64,000 nucleotides of DNA from Cyanophora paradoxa. Taxonomy: Eukaryota > Glaucocystophyceae > Cyanophorales > Cyanophoraceae. Made by a program: the position numbers and the translations under genes. Under the pieces are notes generated by a model. The model saw only the letters and a program-made list of their open reading frames with translations. It was not told where the DNA came from and searched no databases. This document shows positions 31,731-43,700 of this stretch, piece by piece (position 1 is the stretch's first letter; the number at the start of each line of letters is the position of its first letter). The stretch lies in NCBI GenBank assembly GCA_004431415.1, contig QPMI01000281.1:32290-96289 (forward strand). Direction: 5' to 3'.

Positions 31731-33551
31731 TTACGCCTTCGACTCGAGCACACCCTGGTAGATGGTGGACGAGGTGTACGTGGGCGGGAGCGACATCTTC
31801 TTCGAGTCCTTGAAGGTAGCGTCCTCGATGGCGTTGGTGGAGAGCAGGAGCACGAGGCCGAAGAGGCCCTTGGCGCAGCAGTCGGTGACGGAGAAGACAA
31901 TGATCTCGGCATCAATGTGAATGGACTTGGTGCCCTGGCCAATGATCCAGATGATGGGGTAGATGGGCCAGGTGAGGAAGACCAGGAGGACGAGGATGTT
32001 GTAGGTCTGCAACAGCGTTTCAGAACTACTTCTAGGACGAGGGGGGTTGGGGTAAAGAATCGCTAACCTTCTCAACCTCCGGCGACTTTTCGCGGGCCGC
32101 CTTGCGGAGGGTGGTCACCAGGGAGATGAGGATGGCGATGAAGCCAACGGACGAGAACGCGAACCAGCCCCACTTGGTGCCGGACCTGCAGGGCGGGTTC
32201 AGAAACTCGCACCGCCCATCACAAAAAAGAGACGCACATCGACAGGGCGCCGAGCAGGCCGGTGACGATCATCATGACATCAGCGAAGCAGAGCATCGCG
32301 GCGGTGGCGATCGAGGTGCCAGCCAGGAGGGCGAGGTCGAGGAGGATGAGCGGGGTCGAGAAAGTCCAGTCAATGTAGCGCGCGAAGTAGAACACGCGGA
32401 ACGGCGAGTAGTTCGAGTTGGTCGCCAGCGTGTCGAAGAGCGCAACCGAGCCCTGGCCGCGAGCCATGCAGTAGTACGCGACGGCGGCAATCCACGAGTA
32501 GCAGACGGTGATGTAGTGGAAGCGACGCTTGGTCTCATCGCGGCGGAGGGTGAGGAAGAGGACTGTAGCGAGCGTCAGCTAGCAGCGGCGCAGTGCGCAC
32601 ATATAGCAGGGGGGCGCACAGATCAGGCCGAGGCCAGAGAGGACACCGAAGCCAATCCAGAAGAAGACGACACCGATGGTGGTGCGGTCATCGGGCATGT
32701 ACTGGCCGTAGCCGTTGCCGTTCTTGGCACGGAACATGACGTAGTTCCACTTCTTGATCATGTCGGACACGGAGCTGCAGGTCCTGGTAAGAGACAGCGC
32801 GGAACGAACGCACGGCAAATCGCGAGCGCGGGCGATGCGCACGTGATATCCTTCACGAACGAGCCCTCAGTCATGAGCGACTCGACGAGGGGCTGGCCGA
32901 AGGCGAACTGGTTGTTCGCGTGGTCGCCGGGGATGTACATGGCCGGGCCGCGGGTGGTGGCATCGAAAGTGCCGTCGCCGGGATAAAGGTGGGACACAAC
33001 GCCGTTAGTCGCGCGGACGTAGGTCAGGCCGTTGTACTGGTTCCAGCCAGACGGGCGCAGGTTCCAGAGCAGGTTGCCGGCAGCGTCGGTAGCCTGGTCA
33101 GTGCCCGCGGTGTTGGGGCGGGGGGTGAGGCTGCCCCAAGAACGCTGGCCGAGCATGCCGAGCTGGTAGTCGCCATCGGCCTTGTTGATGGCCTGCGGAA
33201 ACTCCAGTCAGGTGCACACACGCGCCCGTTCTTAGACTACGAGCATACCGAGTACAGGCCAGTAACAGGCGCGCCGGCGCCGTTGGGCTGATAGGTCAGA
33301 TCACGCTGCGCGAAGTCGGCCTTGGTGTTGAGGTTGTAGTCCGCGTAAGTGTTGACATCGCGGGTCTTCAGCGAGGCGAGAGTCGCGTCGATGGCGCGGT
33401 TGGCGGTATCAACCGCCGTCAGGGCCGGGTTGACATCGTTGACTTGGATGCGGCCAGTGGTGTCCACGAGAGTCGCGCCAGCCGGGAGCGCGCCGCCACG
33501 GGGGGATTGAACCGTAACACCGGTTGCTGGATCTTTGGGAATCGCCGACAT
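31731..33551 (-). CDS. Microbial (type I) rhodopsin, probable proton pump, with long N-terminal domain
   Basis: A retinal-binding seven-helix light-driven pump. Helix C reads RYIDWTFSTPLILLDLALL: the Asp positions matching bacteriorhodopsin D85 and D96 are both present and T89 is Ser, the pattern of an outward proton pump. Helix D has FADVMMIVTGLLGAL (D115 equivalent). Helix F is LVFLTWPIYPIIWIIG, and helix G EIIVFSVTDCCAKGLFG keeps D212 and the Schiff-base Lys216. Helices A, B and E are TIGVVFFWIGFGVLSGLGL, HYITVCYSWIAAVAYYCM and KWGWFAFSSVGFIAILISL. ATG 33551 starts a ~230-residue soluble extension before helix A, without a signal peptide I can recognise. The C-terminal tail is short and ends GVLESKA. 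A rhodopsin has been reported in the glaucophyte Cyanophora. At least four introns interrupt it. Confidence 0.93.
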
Positions 33552-34148
33552 GGTCGCTGTTTATTAGACTGCGCGCAAGCTAGTCAGCGCGGCCTGCAGG
33601 CCTAGCTACTGCGCGACCCGACGAACCGGTTACTACCGCCGAGGACTGACGGTTACAACCGGGGACCACCGCCTCTACCCGTTCTAGACGTGACCCCCCT
33701 CGCTCGAACCCCGGCGGCTCCACTTTCGGCAGTGAGCGCTCTTGCCGCCGGCGCCGGGCCGCACGCACGCGGCGAGCTCCGTAGCATGCGCACGGCTTCT
33801 TGCCACAGTGCGCTTTAAGTTTGTGCGTTCACTTGGGCTTCCCGGAGAGTCCGAAAAAAAGTTCTTGCATGCGCTTGTGCTTCGAGCTCGAGATCTAGAC
33901 GGCGTCGGCAGCTCAGCGCGCGGCTATAGCTATAGCTAGCTGGGGCACATGTACATGCAGATGCACGGCGCGCTCGCATACCATCCGATGATCTTATCGA
34001 TGTCAGTGTGCATAGCCTCGCCGCGCGCGCGCGCCCGCACGTGCACGTGCATGCGCACGTCCACTTGGCACGGCTGCCTGACGCTCCGAGGCTCGGTGCG
34101 AACGATGCCGTTTATTTTCAACACGGCACTCTCACGAACGCTATCTCT
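33552..34148. other. Upstream region of the rhodopsin gene
   Basis: About 600 bp between the rhodopsin start and the RRN3 stop (same strand). It contains GCTATAGCTATAGCTAGCT at about 33922-33940 and an alternating purine-pyrimidine stretch (CGCGCGCGCGC and GTGCACGTGCATGCGCACGT) around 34020-34060 that could form Z-DNA. No gene was seen. Confidence 0.6.
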
Positions 34149-37100
34149 TCAAGGGATCGGTGAGGGGGTGGGGGAGCGGAGGCGGCGGCGGCAGGGCCCG
34201 CCGCGGGCGACCCCTGAGGAGGGGGCGACGAGCTGCGGGCTGGAGACGGCGAAGATGCTGCCAGCCTTGGAGAGGCCGCCGCGGGGCGGGCGCCCGCGCT
34301 GCGAGGCGGCGGCGGAGGTGGAGCGGAAGGCGCTGGGGGCGACGGGGGTGGTGGAGAGGGTCATGGGGTCCGGGGAGGCGCCGATCGGGACGGGGCCATG
34401 CCCGTCGGCGTCGCTCTCCTCGGGGACGCTGCTGGAGGGTGCCGGTGAGGCGGCCGTGAGGGGCGAGGAGCGGGAGAGGAGCGAGGTGGCCATGGGCGAG
34501 GGCCCGAGGTTCAGCGAGCGCGAGAAGTTCATGTCCCCGACGCCGTCGTCCTCCCGGGCGGCGCTCTCCTCCTCGTCCTCGTCCTCGTCCTCCTCGTCGT
34601 CGGTGGAGGTCTCGGACTGGCTGTCCTTGTGCTTCGTGTCCTTCCAGGTCTGGTAGAGGGGGTCCACGAAGGGGTGCGAGCGCTTCAGGAGGTACGGGTC
34701 GAAGGGGAAGAACGAGTCCAGCTCGTTCGAGGAGCCGCCGGCCGCCGAGGTGCGCGTCGGGATCACCAGCGCCCGGTTCTTGCGCAGCACCGCCGAGCAG
34801 TGCGCGATCTCCAGCGAGTGGCAGACCCGCGCGAACTCCTGCGCGGCGGCTCGCCTCCGTCGTCGCGTGGGGCGGCGGGGCGCGCGGGGCGGGGCGCGCG
34901 GGGCGCGGACCGTGACGACAGTGGGGAGGCACATCTTGAGGGGGTTGAGCCGCGACTCCAGCACGCGCTGCGGGGGGCATCGGCGGGGGCCAGGAGCGCG
35001 CAGCCGAGGCGAGGGGGCACCTGGAGGCGCAGGCCCTTGAGGAAGGAGATGTTGCGGTCGCGCCCGCCGAGGTCCGACGCCTCCTCCAGCAGCTCCCACT
35101 TGTAGCACAGCACGTAGAAGGCCGACTGGCAGACCTGCGCCCCCCGGAGAGTCGGAAGGACGCTCGGAAGTGACGGGAGACGAGGCGGGGAGGGGGCGGA
35201 CGCACCATGTAGAAGACGCAGTGCTTGCCCGCGTCCGGCGCCGTCACGCCCGCGTCGTGCGCGTCGACGTACGCGTGCGCCCAGCGGACCTGTGCGGAGG
35301 CTCGGGGCTCCGGCGGGGCGGATGGGCGGCGGGAAGAGGTCGCACGAGGTGGGAGAGGGCGGCGCGGACGGAGGCGGGCTCGAGGAACGCGGCCCGCCCG
35401 ACGAACGAGCCGAGGTACGCGGCGCTCATCTGCGGGGTAGCCTCGGGAGGCAGCCCCGGGGAAGCGGCGGCGAGGGCCGGTGCAGACCTGGCTCTCCTGC
35501 CTCCCGCCCGCGTCCTCCAGCTTGGCAAAGAGGCGACGCAGGAAGAGGTCGGGGTACTCTCGCGGCCTGGCGCGGCATTGAGGGAAGCCGGGTGGGGGGA
35601 GGGGCGCGCGGGGCCGCACTGGAAGCTGGAGGCGTAGAAGAGGAGGAACTGGACGTACTTGCAGCGCCACGTGGTCAAGACGGTGGACTCGAAGCTGGAG
35701 AGGAGGGCCCGGAAGACGTCCGACCTGCCGGCGGGCGGGGCACGGTCAGGGGCAGGGGCGCCGCGGCTCCGCTTCTCCTCCGAGCTTCGGATCCGGACCA
35801 GGCGACCGTACGCATAAACCGCGACGCAGCGACTCTAGCTGGACCGCCCCCCGGCGACCGCTCTCTCGGAGGGTTCGCGGGAATCGTTAGGCTTCTCCTT
35901 ATGCCCACGCCGCCCGGCTTCATTCAGTGCTTCATATCTCCACTTCTCGAATCCTGGTATAACCGGCGGACCGGACGGTGCGAGGGGAATAGCCCACAGG
36001 CCGCATTAGGGGTCTCGGTCCTCGGCAACGACCAACCGGCTCTCGCGGGCGGGGCGCGGCGGGGCGAGACGCACTGGGAAGGAGGGGAGACGGGGTAGCG
36101 GTGCGTCGTTCGGGAGGTAGGAGGAGAGCCGGAGGGGGAGCGCGGCTGGGAGGAGGAAGGGGAGCCCGGGTCCGACGCGGGGGCGAAGACGGAGCGGAGG
36201 AAGTCAAACATGATGGTCATGAGGTCGTCGAGCTTGTCGGCCTCGACGCTGACCGTCTGCGCGCGGGCGAGCTGCGCCGCGCGGGCCTCCTCGTCCTCGG
36301 GCGCCTGCATGTGCCCGTCCGGCCCGTCCATGTCGAAGAGCTCGTGGTCGTCGTCCGGCGCGTCCTCTAATTTGATCTCCACGTCGATCTCCATGAGCTT
36401 CAGCACCGCCAGGCCGATGATGTCGTCGCGCAGGGACGGCGCGTACTCCGCCACGCGAAGGAAGTTGCGAAGGAAGGCGCGCTGGATGGGCCGCGCCAGC
36501 GCCTTGTAAGGGTAAACAGCCTTCAGAACCGAGAGCAGGATGGAGGAAGAAGAGACGAAGATTGTGAGAAGCTGCTGGAGGATCGAATGAACGTACTCCA
36601 TCGCCCACTTCACCCGTTCTTCCTCTGCGGGAACGCACGCGTCAGCATCATATGCATCCGAGCAGCGCCACATCGCGGGCGGGATCACCGTCTCTCGAGC
36701 GATCGAGCGGCGGGGCGCCCGTCGTCGGATCAACTTGCGCTGTGAACTGGAGAACGAGGACCTCGTAGCACTTGGGCAGGAAGACGGCTGGATTGGAGGA
36801 GATGAATGAGACAACAGTGTTCACAATCAGGTCTCCAATCGCCTCGTCGCCCGTGTGCACGTAAAGCAGCTTGACGAGTTGGTCGAACAGATCCCAGTCG
36901 GCGGCCGTCAGCATATTTATGCACCATGTAAGACCCTTGAGGAGCTTGCGCGCCGACGCAGGCTCCTCCAGCTGCTGCAGAATGTCGGCGAAGGCGCTTG
37001 CGTCCCCCTGTGCGGCAGCGGGCGCATTCAGAAGGCGATCAGGCAAAGAAGAGCGTACATCGCTAATGTGCATCCCGAGGGCGGTTTGCAACCCAGAGAC

Positions 37101-37268
37101 ACGCCATGGGCGCCTCACACGCACCGCTCGCTTAGCGTCAATCGCGTGGGCGACATAAAGACGCAGCGCTTCGCTCCGGGAGCGTTGTCTGCCGCTGCCG
37201 CCCGCGAAATCGCCATCGTTCCCCGCCGCAGCTGCAGATGTCGGCGTCGTCGGGGCAAGCACGGCCAT
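34149..37268 (-). CDS. RRN3: RNA polymerase I initiation factor RRN3 (TIF-IA)
   Basis: Bridges RNA polymerase I to the rDNA promoter complex and is the growth-controlled step of rRNA synthesis. From ATG 37268 the leader is low-complexity, then comes the HEAT-like body: KLLKGLTWCINMLTAADWDL, FDQLVKLLYVHTGDEAIGDL, ILLSVLKAVYPYKALARPIQ and FLRVAEYAPSLRDDIIGLAV. The acidic insert EDAPDDDHELFDMDGPDG matches the FDME region of the family. Next are KLDDLMTIMFDFLRSVF, LTTWRCKYVQFLLFYASSF, AAYLGSFVGRAAFLEPASVR, ESRLNPLKMCLPTVV and SSNELDSFFPFDPYLLKRSH, which is the diagnostic LDxFFPFDPxxLKRS motif. The C-terminus has an acidic run (TDDEEDEDEDEEES), then Ser/Pro-rich sequence, stopping at 34151-34149. 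It has many GC-rich introns. It is divergent from the glutaredoxin gene with 139 bp between starts. Confidence 0.92.
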
Positions 37269-37407
37269 CTCCTCGCATGCAGCGCAGGCCGACGCAGCGC
37301 GTCAATTGGAACCTCCCGCGCTGATTCAAAGCGGCCCACGCGCGCCGGCGGCCGGAATTCCAATTTCTAATGGCTAAGTGGGTACACCTTCCAGTTCGTG
37401 GAAAAAA
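37269..37407. promoter_or_regulatory. Shared upstream interval RRN3 / glutaredoxin
   Basis: The shortest divergent spacer in the window (139 bp), so both promoters must overlap. Confidence 0.6.
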
Positions 37408-38133
37408 ATGATCCCGGCGCGGGCCTTCTCTCGCATTTCCAGCCGGCCTCGCCACGCCGTGATCGCCGGCTTTGGCGGAGTAACTGGAGAGCTGTCGCCC
37501 GCGCCGCTTCGCGTAGCTGCGAGGCCCGCGCCCCTCAACTTCACGGCGGCTGCCGGTTCCAGTTCGCAGTCGGCGCGGGCGTACTCGTCGGATTCCCACC
37601 CGGACTTTCAGCCTGTACGGAAGGCCGGCGGAAGCGCGGATGCCGTTCAGGAGAAGATCGCCCAGGTTCGCCTACAGGGAGTCATTGATCCGGCGCGGCT
37701 GACGTACGCACGCGACAGGATGTGAAGGCGGCAAAGGTTGTGCTGTACATGAAAGGGGTGCCGTCCTTCCCGCAGTGCGGCTTCAGCAATGGAATCGTGC
37801 AGGTCCTCAACGCTACAGGTGCTCACCCAAAGGGCGGCGGCCATCCGCCCCGCTCATTGCGGAGTGCAGGCGTCGAGTATATGGCTCACAACGTTCTGGC
37901 GGATCCAAACATCCGGGAGGGCATCAAGAAGTTCTCGTATGCTCCGCTGTTGCTGCTGCCTTTTCGCCGTGGCGACGCCCGAGCTGCGCAGGAACTGGCC
38001 CACTATCCCGCAGCTGTTCGTCGACGGAGAGTTCGTTGGCGGCTACGATATCGTGCTCGACCTGTTCAAGAAGGGCGAGCTGGACGACATGTTCCAAAAG
38101 GCGAACTGCCCCATGCGCGAGGAGAAGAAGTAG
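37408..38133 (+). CDS. GRX5: Monothiol (CGFS) glutaredoxin, organellar, GRX5 type
   Basis: Carries and transfers [2Fe-2S] clusters using glutathione. ATG 37408 gives [20 protein letters not shown], a basic amphipathic leader that suggests mitochondria, although a plastid location is possible. The domain reads EKIAQ, then after an intron [19 protein letters not shown] and the active site CGFSN. After introns it continues [42 protein letters not shown] and [19 protein letters not shown], ending REEKK and TAG 38131-38133. The glutathione-binding K (VLYMKG), TIPQ and GGYD elements are all present. Length and order match GRX5/GRXS15-type single-domain proteins. Introns are short with ordinary GT donors. 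Confidence 0.93.
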
Positions 38134-38456
38134 ATAATTGGGGCATTTCCGTACATACTTAAGCTTTTTGTCATAACAGCTTCGCCTATTTCAGGTTCAT
38201 TATGGTTGTGCTCCAGGGTTTCGGCCAGTTTCGATGATAGCCTAGCACACAGCTCCCGTAGCGGCTAGCTAGGATCCGGGCTTGAGTGCAGTTCGCCAAC
38301 TGGGCGTTACAGGTACTGTGTTTGTGTTCATGAATGGATGGGTTGAACATGGATACGGAGCAGTGGGGGCGGGGGTGGGGACTCTGGGGAGAGAGGGCAG
38401 AGCCTCGGATCCGGAGGGGAGGCGGGCCGGGGGTTAAGGCTGCAGCTGAGCCGCGG
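38134..38456. other. Convergent intergenic interval
   Basis: The 3' flanks of GRX5 and RP2, about 320 bp, with GGCTAGCTAGGATCC near 38263. No gene was seen. Confidence 0.55.
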
Positions 38457-40376
38457 CTACTGGATCGGCTTGGTCTCGCCCTGCACCTCGAAGAAAGTCT
38501 TCGCCTGCGCGGCGGCCTGGGCCTGCTCCTCGGAGACATAGACTGCGCCGCCCAAGTCAGCTGCGGCGGCGGCGCGCGGGAGGGGGGCGGGGCGAAGCAG
38601 GGCGGACCGGGGCCCGACGGGAGGCTGGAGGCGCCGCCCGTGCGGGCGACCTCGGCGGCGACGGAGGCGATGGAGCGCCGCACGTTCGGGCCGCACCACT
38701 CCATTCCGATCACCGAGCCTGGGCGGGGCGGCGGCGTCGGCGCGCTGGCGGGGCGGACGGCGGCAAGAGGCAAGGACCGGAGGCGACGGCGGCAGTCAGG
38801 GCTTTGGCGTTCTTGTCCTGCGGGCCGGGTCGGGAGGGCGCGCAGGGGCGGGGCCGGGCCGGGCGTGCCTTCGAGAAGAGGAGCTTGGCCTGGGCGGGGT
38901 CGACGGGGCCCTCCAGCGTCCGCACCAGCGAGAGGCCTGCCGCCTGCGCCGGCGCGTCGGCCGCCGGCAGCGGGCGGCAAGCGGAGGGGAAGGACGCGCC
39001 TTGGCGCGCTGGACGAGGTTGGCGGCGAGGGTGCCGTGCCGGGGCATCACCAGCACGAACGCCGTCTGCGGGGCGGCCGGCCTCTCAGGCAGCGGCCCCG
39101 AGGCGCGGGCTCGAGCGGGGCGCGCCTCGGAGGAGGGGAGGGGCCGGGAGCCGAGGGTGACGGGGACGACCTCGATGTCGGGGGCCTGCGCCGCGGTCGG
39201 CGGGCCCCGCCGGGCCGTGCGCGGCGGCGGGGGGTACGGCGCGCACGCTGTCGTCGAAGCCGGAGACGAGGGAGAAGGCGGACTCGGCGGGGAGCTGCTT
39301 CAGCACGTCCTTCCCCGTCGTGCCCTGCGCCGCCCGGCGTCCCCGCCGCTCAGAACACGGCCGCGCCGCCGGGGCCGGCATGGGCGGCGCTCGCCTCGGG
39401 AAGGAGGGTCCAGTTGGAGCCGTTCGAGAAGTCGTAGACCTGCGGGGCCGCCTTCAGGCCCCCGCCCGCGCCCCGTCCCCCTTGACCCCGCAGCCACCCG
39501 CCCCGCCCCGCGCGCCTGCCACCACTTGTTGTTGTACACGGAGAGACCCGCAGCGTCGAACTGCTCTGCAAAGGGGTCGCTCTCGCAGCCGCCGGGCGGG
39601 GCGGGCTCAGGTACCCTTCAGCTTGGGGTAGAAGTACTGGAAGCAGCCGAAGCGCATGCGCCGGGACGTCTCTATGATCGGGGCGGTGTTCGTAAAAAGT
39701 AGGAAATCGCACTCCTCACAGTCGCGCGTCCTGCCGGCGCGTTTCGCGGCGTGCGGCGGGGGCGCAGCCGCCTGCCAGCGCACCGGAACTGCTGGCAGGC
39801 CACAACGAACTTGCACCCGCTGCAGTTCCGAATGAAGAGGCTGCGCCAAAGCAGCTGAGGAACGGCGCGCGCCGGCGACGGGGCCGCCGCACCTGCCCGT
39901 GGAGGGGGCCATGAAGATGCGGCAGCTCTTGCAGTAGTCGATGGTCACGCTGTCCGTGTTATCGCAAAGAAAGATGTCGCAGTCCTGCGGAAGACCTCAG
40001 CGCTCGCCGCAGGGCGCCCCCGAGCAGCGCAGCGTGCCTCGCATTCCTCCAGTATGAACTGCTGACCGTTGATTGACCTGCGCGGCGCGCCACCCTTTGA
40101 GCCCGCGGGCGCGCGCGGCCACGTACGCGCAATCAATACCGACCCCGGCTGCTTGACGAGCGTCTCGCCCTTGCGCTGCTTGAAGATGAAGTCCTTCGGG
40201 TCGAGCTGCTTTCGCCTGTCCCAGCTGTACTCCTTCTTCTGGGGCGGGGCGCCAAGCTTTGCAGCGCCGCCGCCGTTCTGCTGCGGTTGCGAGCCCTGCG
40301 GCTGCGGCGGCTTCCTGGCCGGCGCTGGCCCGGGCGGGACGGCGCCGGCCGCCGACTTTTTGCTGCAGTTCCCCAG
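38457..40376 (-). CDS. RP2: RP2 / XRP2, TBCC-domain GAP for Arl3
   Basis: Stimulates GTP hydrolysis by Arl3 to release lipidated cargo in cilia. The beta-helical TBCC domain is clear across exons: KKEYSWDRRKQLDPKDFIF, KQRKGETLVKQPG, SINGQQFILEECE, CDIFLCDNTDSVTIDYCKSC, LFIRNCSGCKFVVACQQFR, TRDCEECDFLLFTNTAPIIE and MRFGCFQYFYPKLK. Then VYNNKWWQ joins VYDFSNGSNWTLLPE through a GC-AG intron (39515..39440). The C-terminal NDK-like half carries VLKQLPAESAFSLVSGFDDS, TAFVLVMPRHGTLAANLVQ, IGMEWCGPNVRRSIASVAA and ends EVQGETKPIQ with the stop at 38459-38457. The N-terminus reads GNCSKKSAAG, a textbook myristoylation and palmitoylation site, but the codon before it is CTG, not ATG, with an in-frame TAG 13 codons upstream. 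I place the start at that CTG (40376-40374). Confidence 0.88.
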
Positions 40377-40793
40377 CGCGCCAGCCGCTTTGTAATGCTG
40401 CGCTGCACGCTACGATGGGTGGGTTTGGCACGCTGCGGGCTTGGCGGGTGGTAACCCGGTTGTTCGTGGGGTACAGTTTCTTAGAAAGTAAAGCTGGCCC
40501 GGTCGACGTCGGAGCGAGAGATGAGCGCCGGCAGGTAGCTCACGTCGGATCCATCAGCGCTACCACGATGCAGCGCGGGGAAGAAACGAGCGCGAGGTTT
40601 GTAATCCGGCCAACGCGGGCCTGTGCTTGTTCCTCGCATGACCCGCGGTGTCGCGCAGCTTTAGCGGCGGGGCTCCGCAGTGCGTCTCTCCCCCGCCCGC
40701 GCGCCCACCGCGTAGCCCGCTACCCTTGAGCACCTAAGGGCCGGAACTGCTAGCTATGGTCTCTCGGAGTGCAGAACAGTCTGATTCTTTCAC
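40377..40793. promoter_or_regulatory. Shared upstream interval RP2 / dynein heavy chain
   Basis: A 417 bp interval between two ciliary genes transcribed outward. GCTAGCTATG lies at about 40749-40758. An ATG at 40756 is out of frame with the dynein ATG and could start a short upstream frame. Confidence 0.55.
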
Positions 40794-43700
40794 ATGGCCC
40801 ACCGCGCTGAGCCGGCTAACCCGCGTCATGCCCGCAGAGGTCCCGCCGCGCAGTTGGGCTCCGTGTACAGGACAGGGCTTCCCACGGGAGCGGGACCAAC
40901 AATCCTGCCGCCGCTGAAGGTCAAGCCGCCGAACTTGAGCTTCCTGAACGCCAGCCCCGACAAACCGAAGCACTCCAAGTCCACTTCGGGCCAGGGCCCC
41001 CGCGCTTCCCAGCGAATCATCCGGCAGCAGCCCCGGGAGGATGCCGTGGGTCCGTCCTTTGTTTGAGATCGCCCGCGATGCCAGTGCGCGTGCAGACCGC
41101 TAAGCTCCGGGCGCAGACGCGAGCCGCCCGAAGATGCACGAGCGGCTGCCGCCGCTGGCGGCGACGAACCGCTCGCTCAACTCGGCAGAGGACATCATCG
41201 GCTCTGCGCGGGATGAGTTCCTGCGGAACGGCCGCGGGCTCGACGAGTCCAGGCAGAACCTGACGAACAGCGCAGGCACGGACAAGTGCGCCCGTTGCCG
41301 CCGGCGGGAGGCGCCGCCCCGCCGCCCCCTGACCGCCGCGGGCCGCAGTGGGGAGTTCGAGATGTTCGATCTCTCGAAGCTGCCGCTGGAGGCGTTCGAC
41401 AACGCCGAGTACGAGACGAAGAGCCCCGAGGAGTGGATCGAGGAGGGCCGGGTGCGCCGGCCCTCCTTCCCGGCCGCCCCGCCCCGCCCGCGCCCCGCGC
41501 CGGGCTGACCGTGCGGGGCGCAGGCGATGGGGGGGACGCCGGCGATGTCGCGCTTCTACAACGCGGCGGGGCAGTACGAGTGGGCGGCCTGCGACGTGGT
41601 CGACTACAACGCCGAAGAGGACACGTACCTCATCCGCTGGCGCGACGGCGGCCGCCTCAAGCCCGTCAAGCGGTCCGTTGCCCCGCCGCCCCGCGGCGTG
41701 ATGGCGCCGCCCCCGGCTGAAGCGCCGACCGCAGGCTAAACCTGGTCTTCGACGGGGAGGACCCGGAGCGGTGGAAACGGCGGCGGCAGGAGGCGCAGCG
41801 GCTGCGCAAGGAGGCCAGCGCCGCAGTGGTGCGGCCCGCCGCGGTGTTCCGGCCCCTCCGGATTCCTTTTCATTCCTTTTCCTGCCGCGCAGCGCTACGG
41901 CCAGTACGTGGAGGAGCAGACAAAGGGGGAGACGATCACAATGCAGAAGGAGCAGGTCAGCCGCATCCTCAGGCTCGCCACCACGCGCCTCGCGCCCGGT
42001 GCCGTCGCCGCCGCCTCGAACGGCGCCGCCCGCGGGCCGGCGGCGGCCGGCAACGCCGGCCAGTCCCCGCGGAACGAGGACGAGGAGAAGAGCCCCGAGG
42101 AGGCGCAGGTCCGATCCGACCCTCCCGCCCCGTCCGCCCGCCGCCACTTGACGAGCGGCCCCCGGGGTACAGGTCGAGCTCGTATTCCAGGCGCTGCTCG
42201 AAGTGCGGGAGGGGTACACCCGCGCCGTGAAAAAGTCGATCGTCGACGAGCGGCTCCGCGACTCGGTGCGCGCCCCGACGCCCGGCGGTCCCGCTCCCCC
42301 GCCCCCACGCCGAGCGCCGGGGCGCGCAGGAGGACCGGGCGCGGGTGGCGGAGATGCTGCGGGTCTCGGGCCTGCCGATCCGGGACCTGGCGCCGGCGCC
42401 CGAGCAGGGCTGCGTGATCGTCCCCGAGCGCTCGCTGCCGTACGCGGAGGCGCGGGCGGCGGTGGCGGGCCATCTGTACGCCTCGAGTGTGCCCAAGTTC
42501 CTGGGCTTCCAGGCGCTCTTCGTGGCGGCGTGGCGGGAGGTGCAGGACCACGCGCTCATCGACACTCGCCTCAAGGGCGTCCCGCTGCCCTGCAGCCTCG
42601 AGGCGTACGCCGAGGAGCAGCGGCACGCGCGCAAGGAGACGGCCCTGCTGCTCGAGGAGGACTGGCGGCAGGGCATCGTCAACGGCATCGAGGACCAGCT
42701 CATGGAGTCCTTCGAGGTGCCCGCCCCGCGCCTCCCCCGCGCTGCCCCGCGCCGCCCCGCTGAGGGCGCCCGGGGCGCGCGTGCCAGGTCTTCAGCAACT
42801 CGGTGGAGGACTTCAGGGCGTCGCGGCTGGCGCGCTTCCTGAAGTACCTCTCGCTCCTGATGACGACCTCGCTGCGGGCCATCCACGAGAAGAGCATCGC
42901 CGACGCCCTCGCCTTCTACGGCCAGTACGACCTCGCCCCCGCCGGCCCCGCCGCCCCGGCCCCCGGCGAGGCCGCCGAGGGCGAGGCCGCGGAGCCGGCC
43001 CCGGCCGCCCCGGCCCCGGCCCCGGCCCCGGCGGTGGCGGCGGTGGAGGAGGGCGGGACGGTGCTGACGATGGGGGCGCGGACGACGGAGCGGCCGCCGC
43101 TGTTCGCGGTGAAGCTGGTGGCGAAGGAGGGCGGGTTCGAGTTCGAGCCGAGCATGGGGGAGGTGGCGGAGACGGCGCTCGCGCTCTTCGACGAGATGTT
43201 CACCGAGCCGCCGCGCGTCCGCGAGATCCGCTCCGAGATGGTGCCCCTCCTCGAGGTCCACGCGGGGGACCTCCCCACCCTGCCCCTCTCCCACCCGGAG
43301 GTCCAGGCCGCCCGCGCCGAGCTCGCCCGCCTCCTCGCCGCGAACTGCGCCCAGCCGGCGGCCCTCGCCGCCCTCTACGAGCCCTTCCGGTACCTCCTGG
43401 GGGTGGACCCGCAGGGGTACGCGGAGGAGTTCGCGGCGCGCGAGGGCGTCTCCCTCGTCGACGTCCGCGCCGACGTCGCGCGCCTCCGCGCCGACATCGC
43501 CCGCATCGAGGCCCTGTGCGCCCGCCCCGCCCCGCCCCGCCCCGCCCCTCTGACGCGACGCGCCGCGGGGCAGGACGAACAACGAGGTCTCGTTCAACAT
43601 GGTGCTCGTGCAGGTCGAGGAGCTGAAGGCCGAGCTGGGGGCGCGCGCCGAGGCCATGTGCCAGGCGCACCTGCGCGCGCTCGAGGAGCAGGTCCGGTCG

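Noticed and set aside
33690-33720. tRNA T-loop-like CGCTCGAACCCC on the minus strand
   Set aside because: Flanking sequence does not give paired D, anticodon and acceptor stems.
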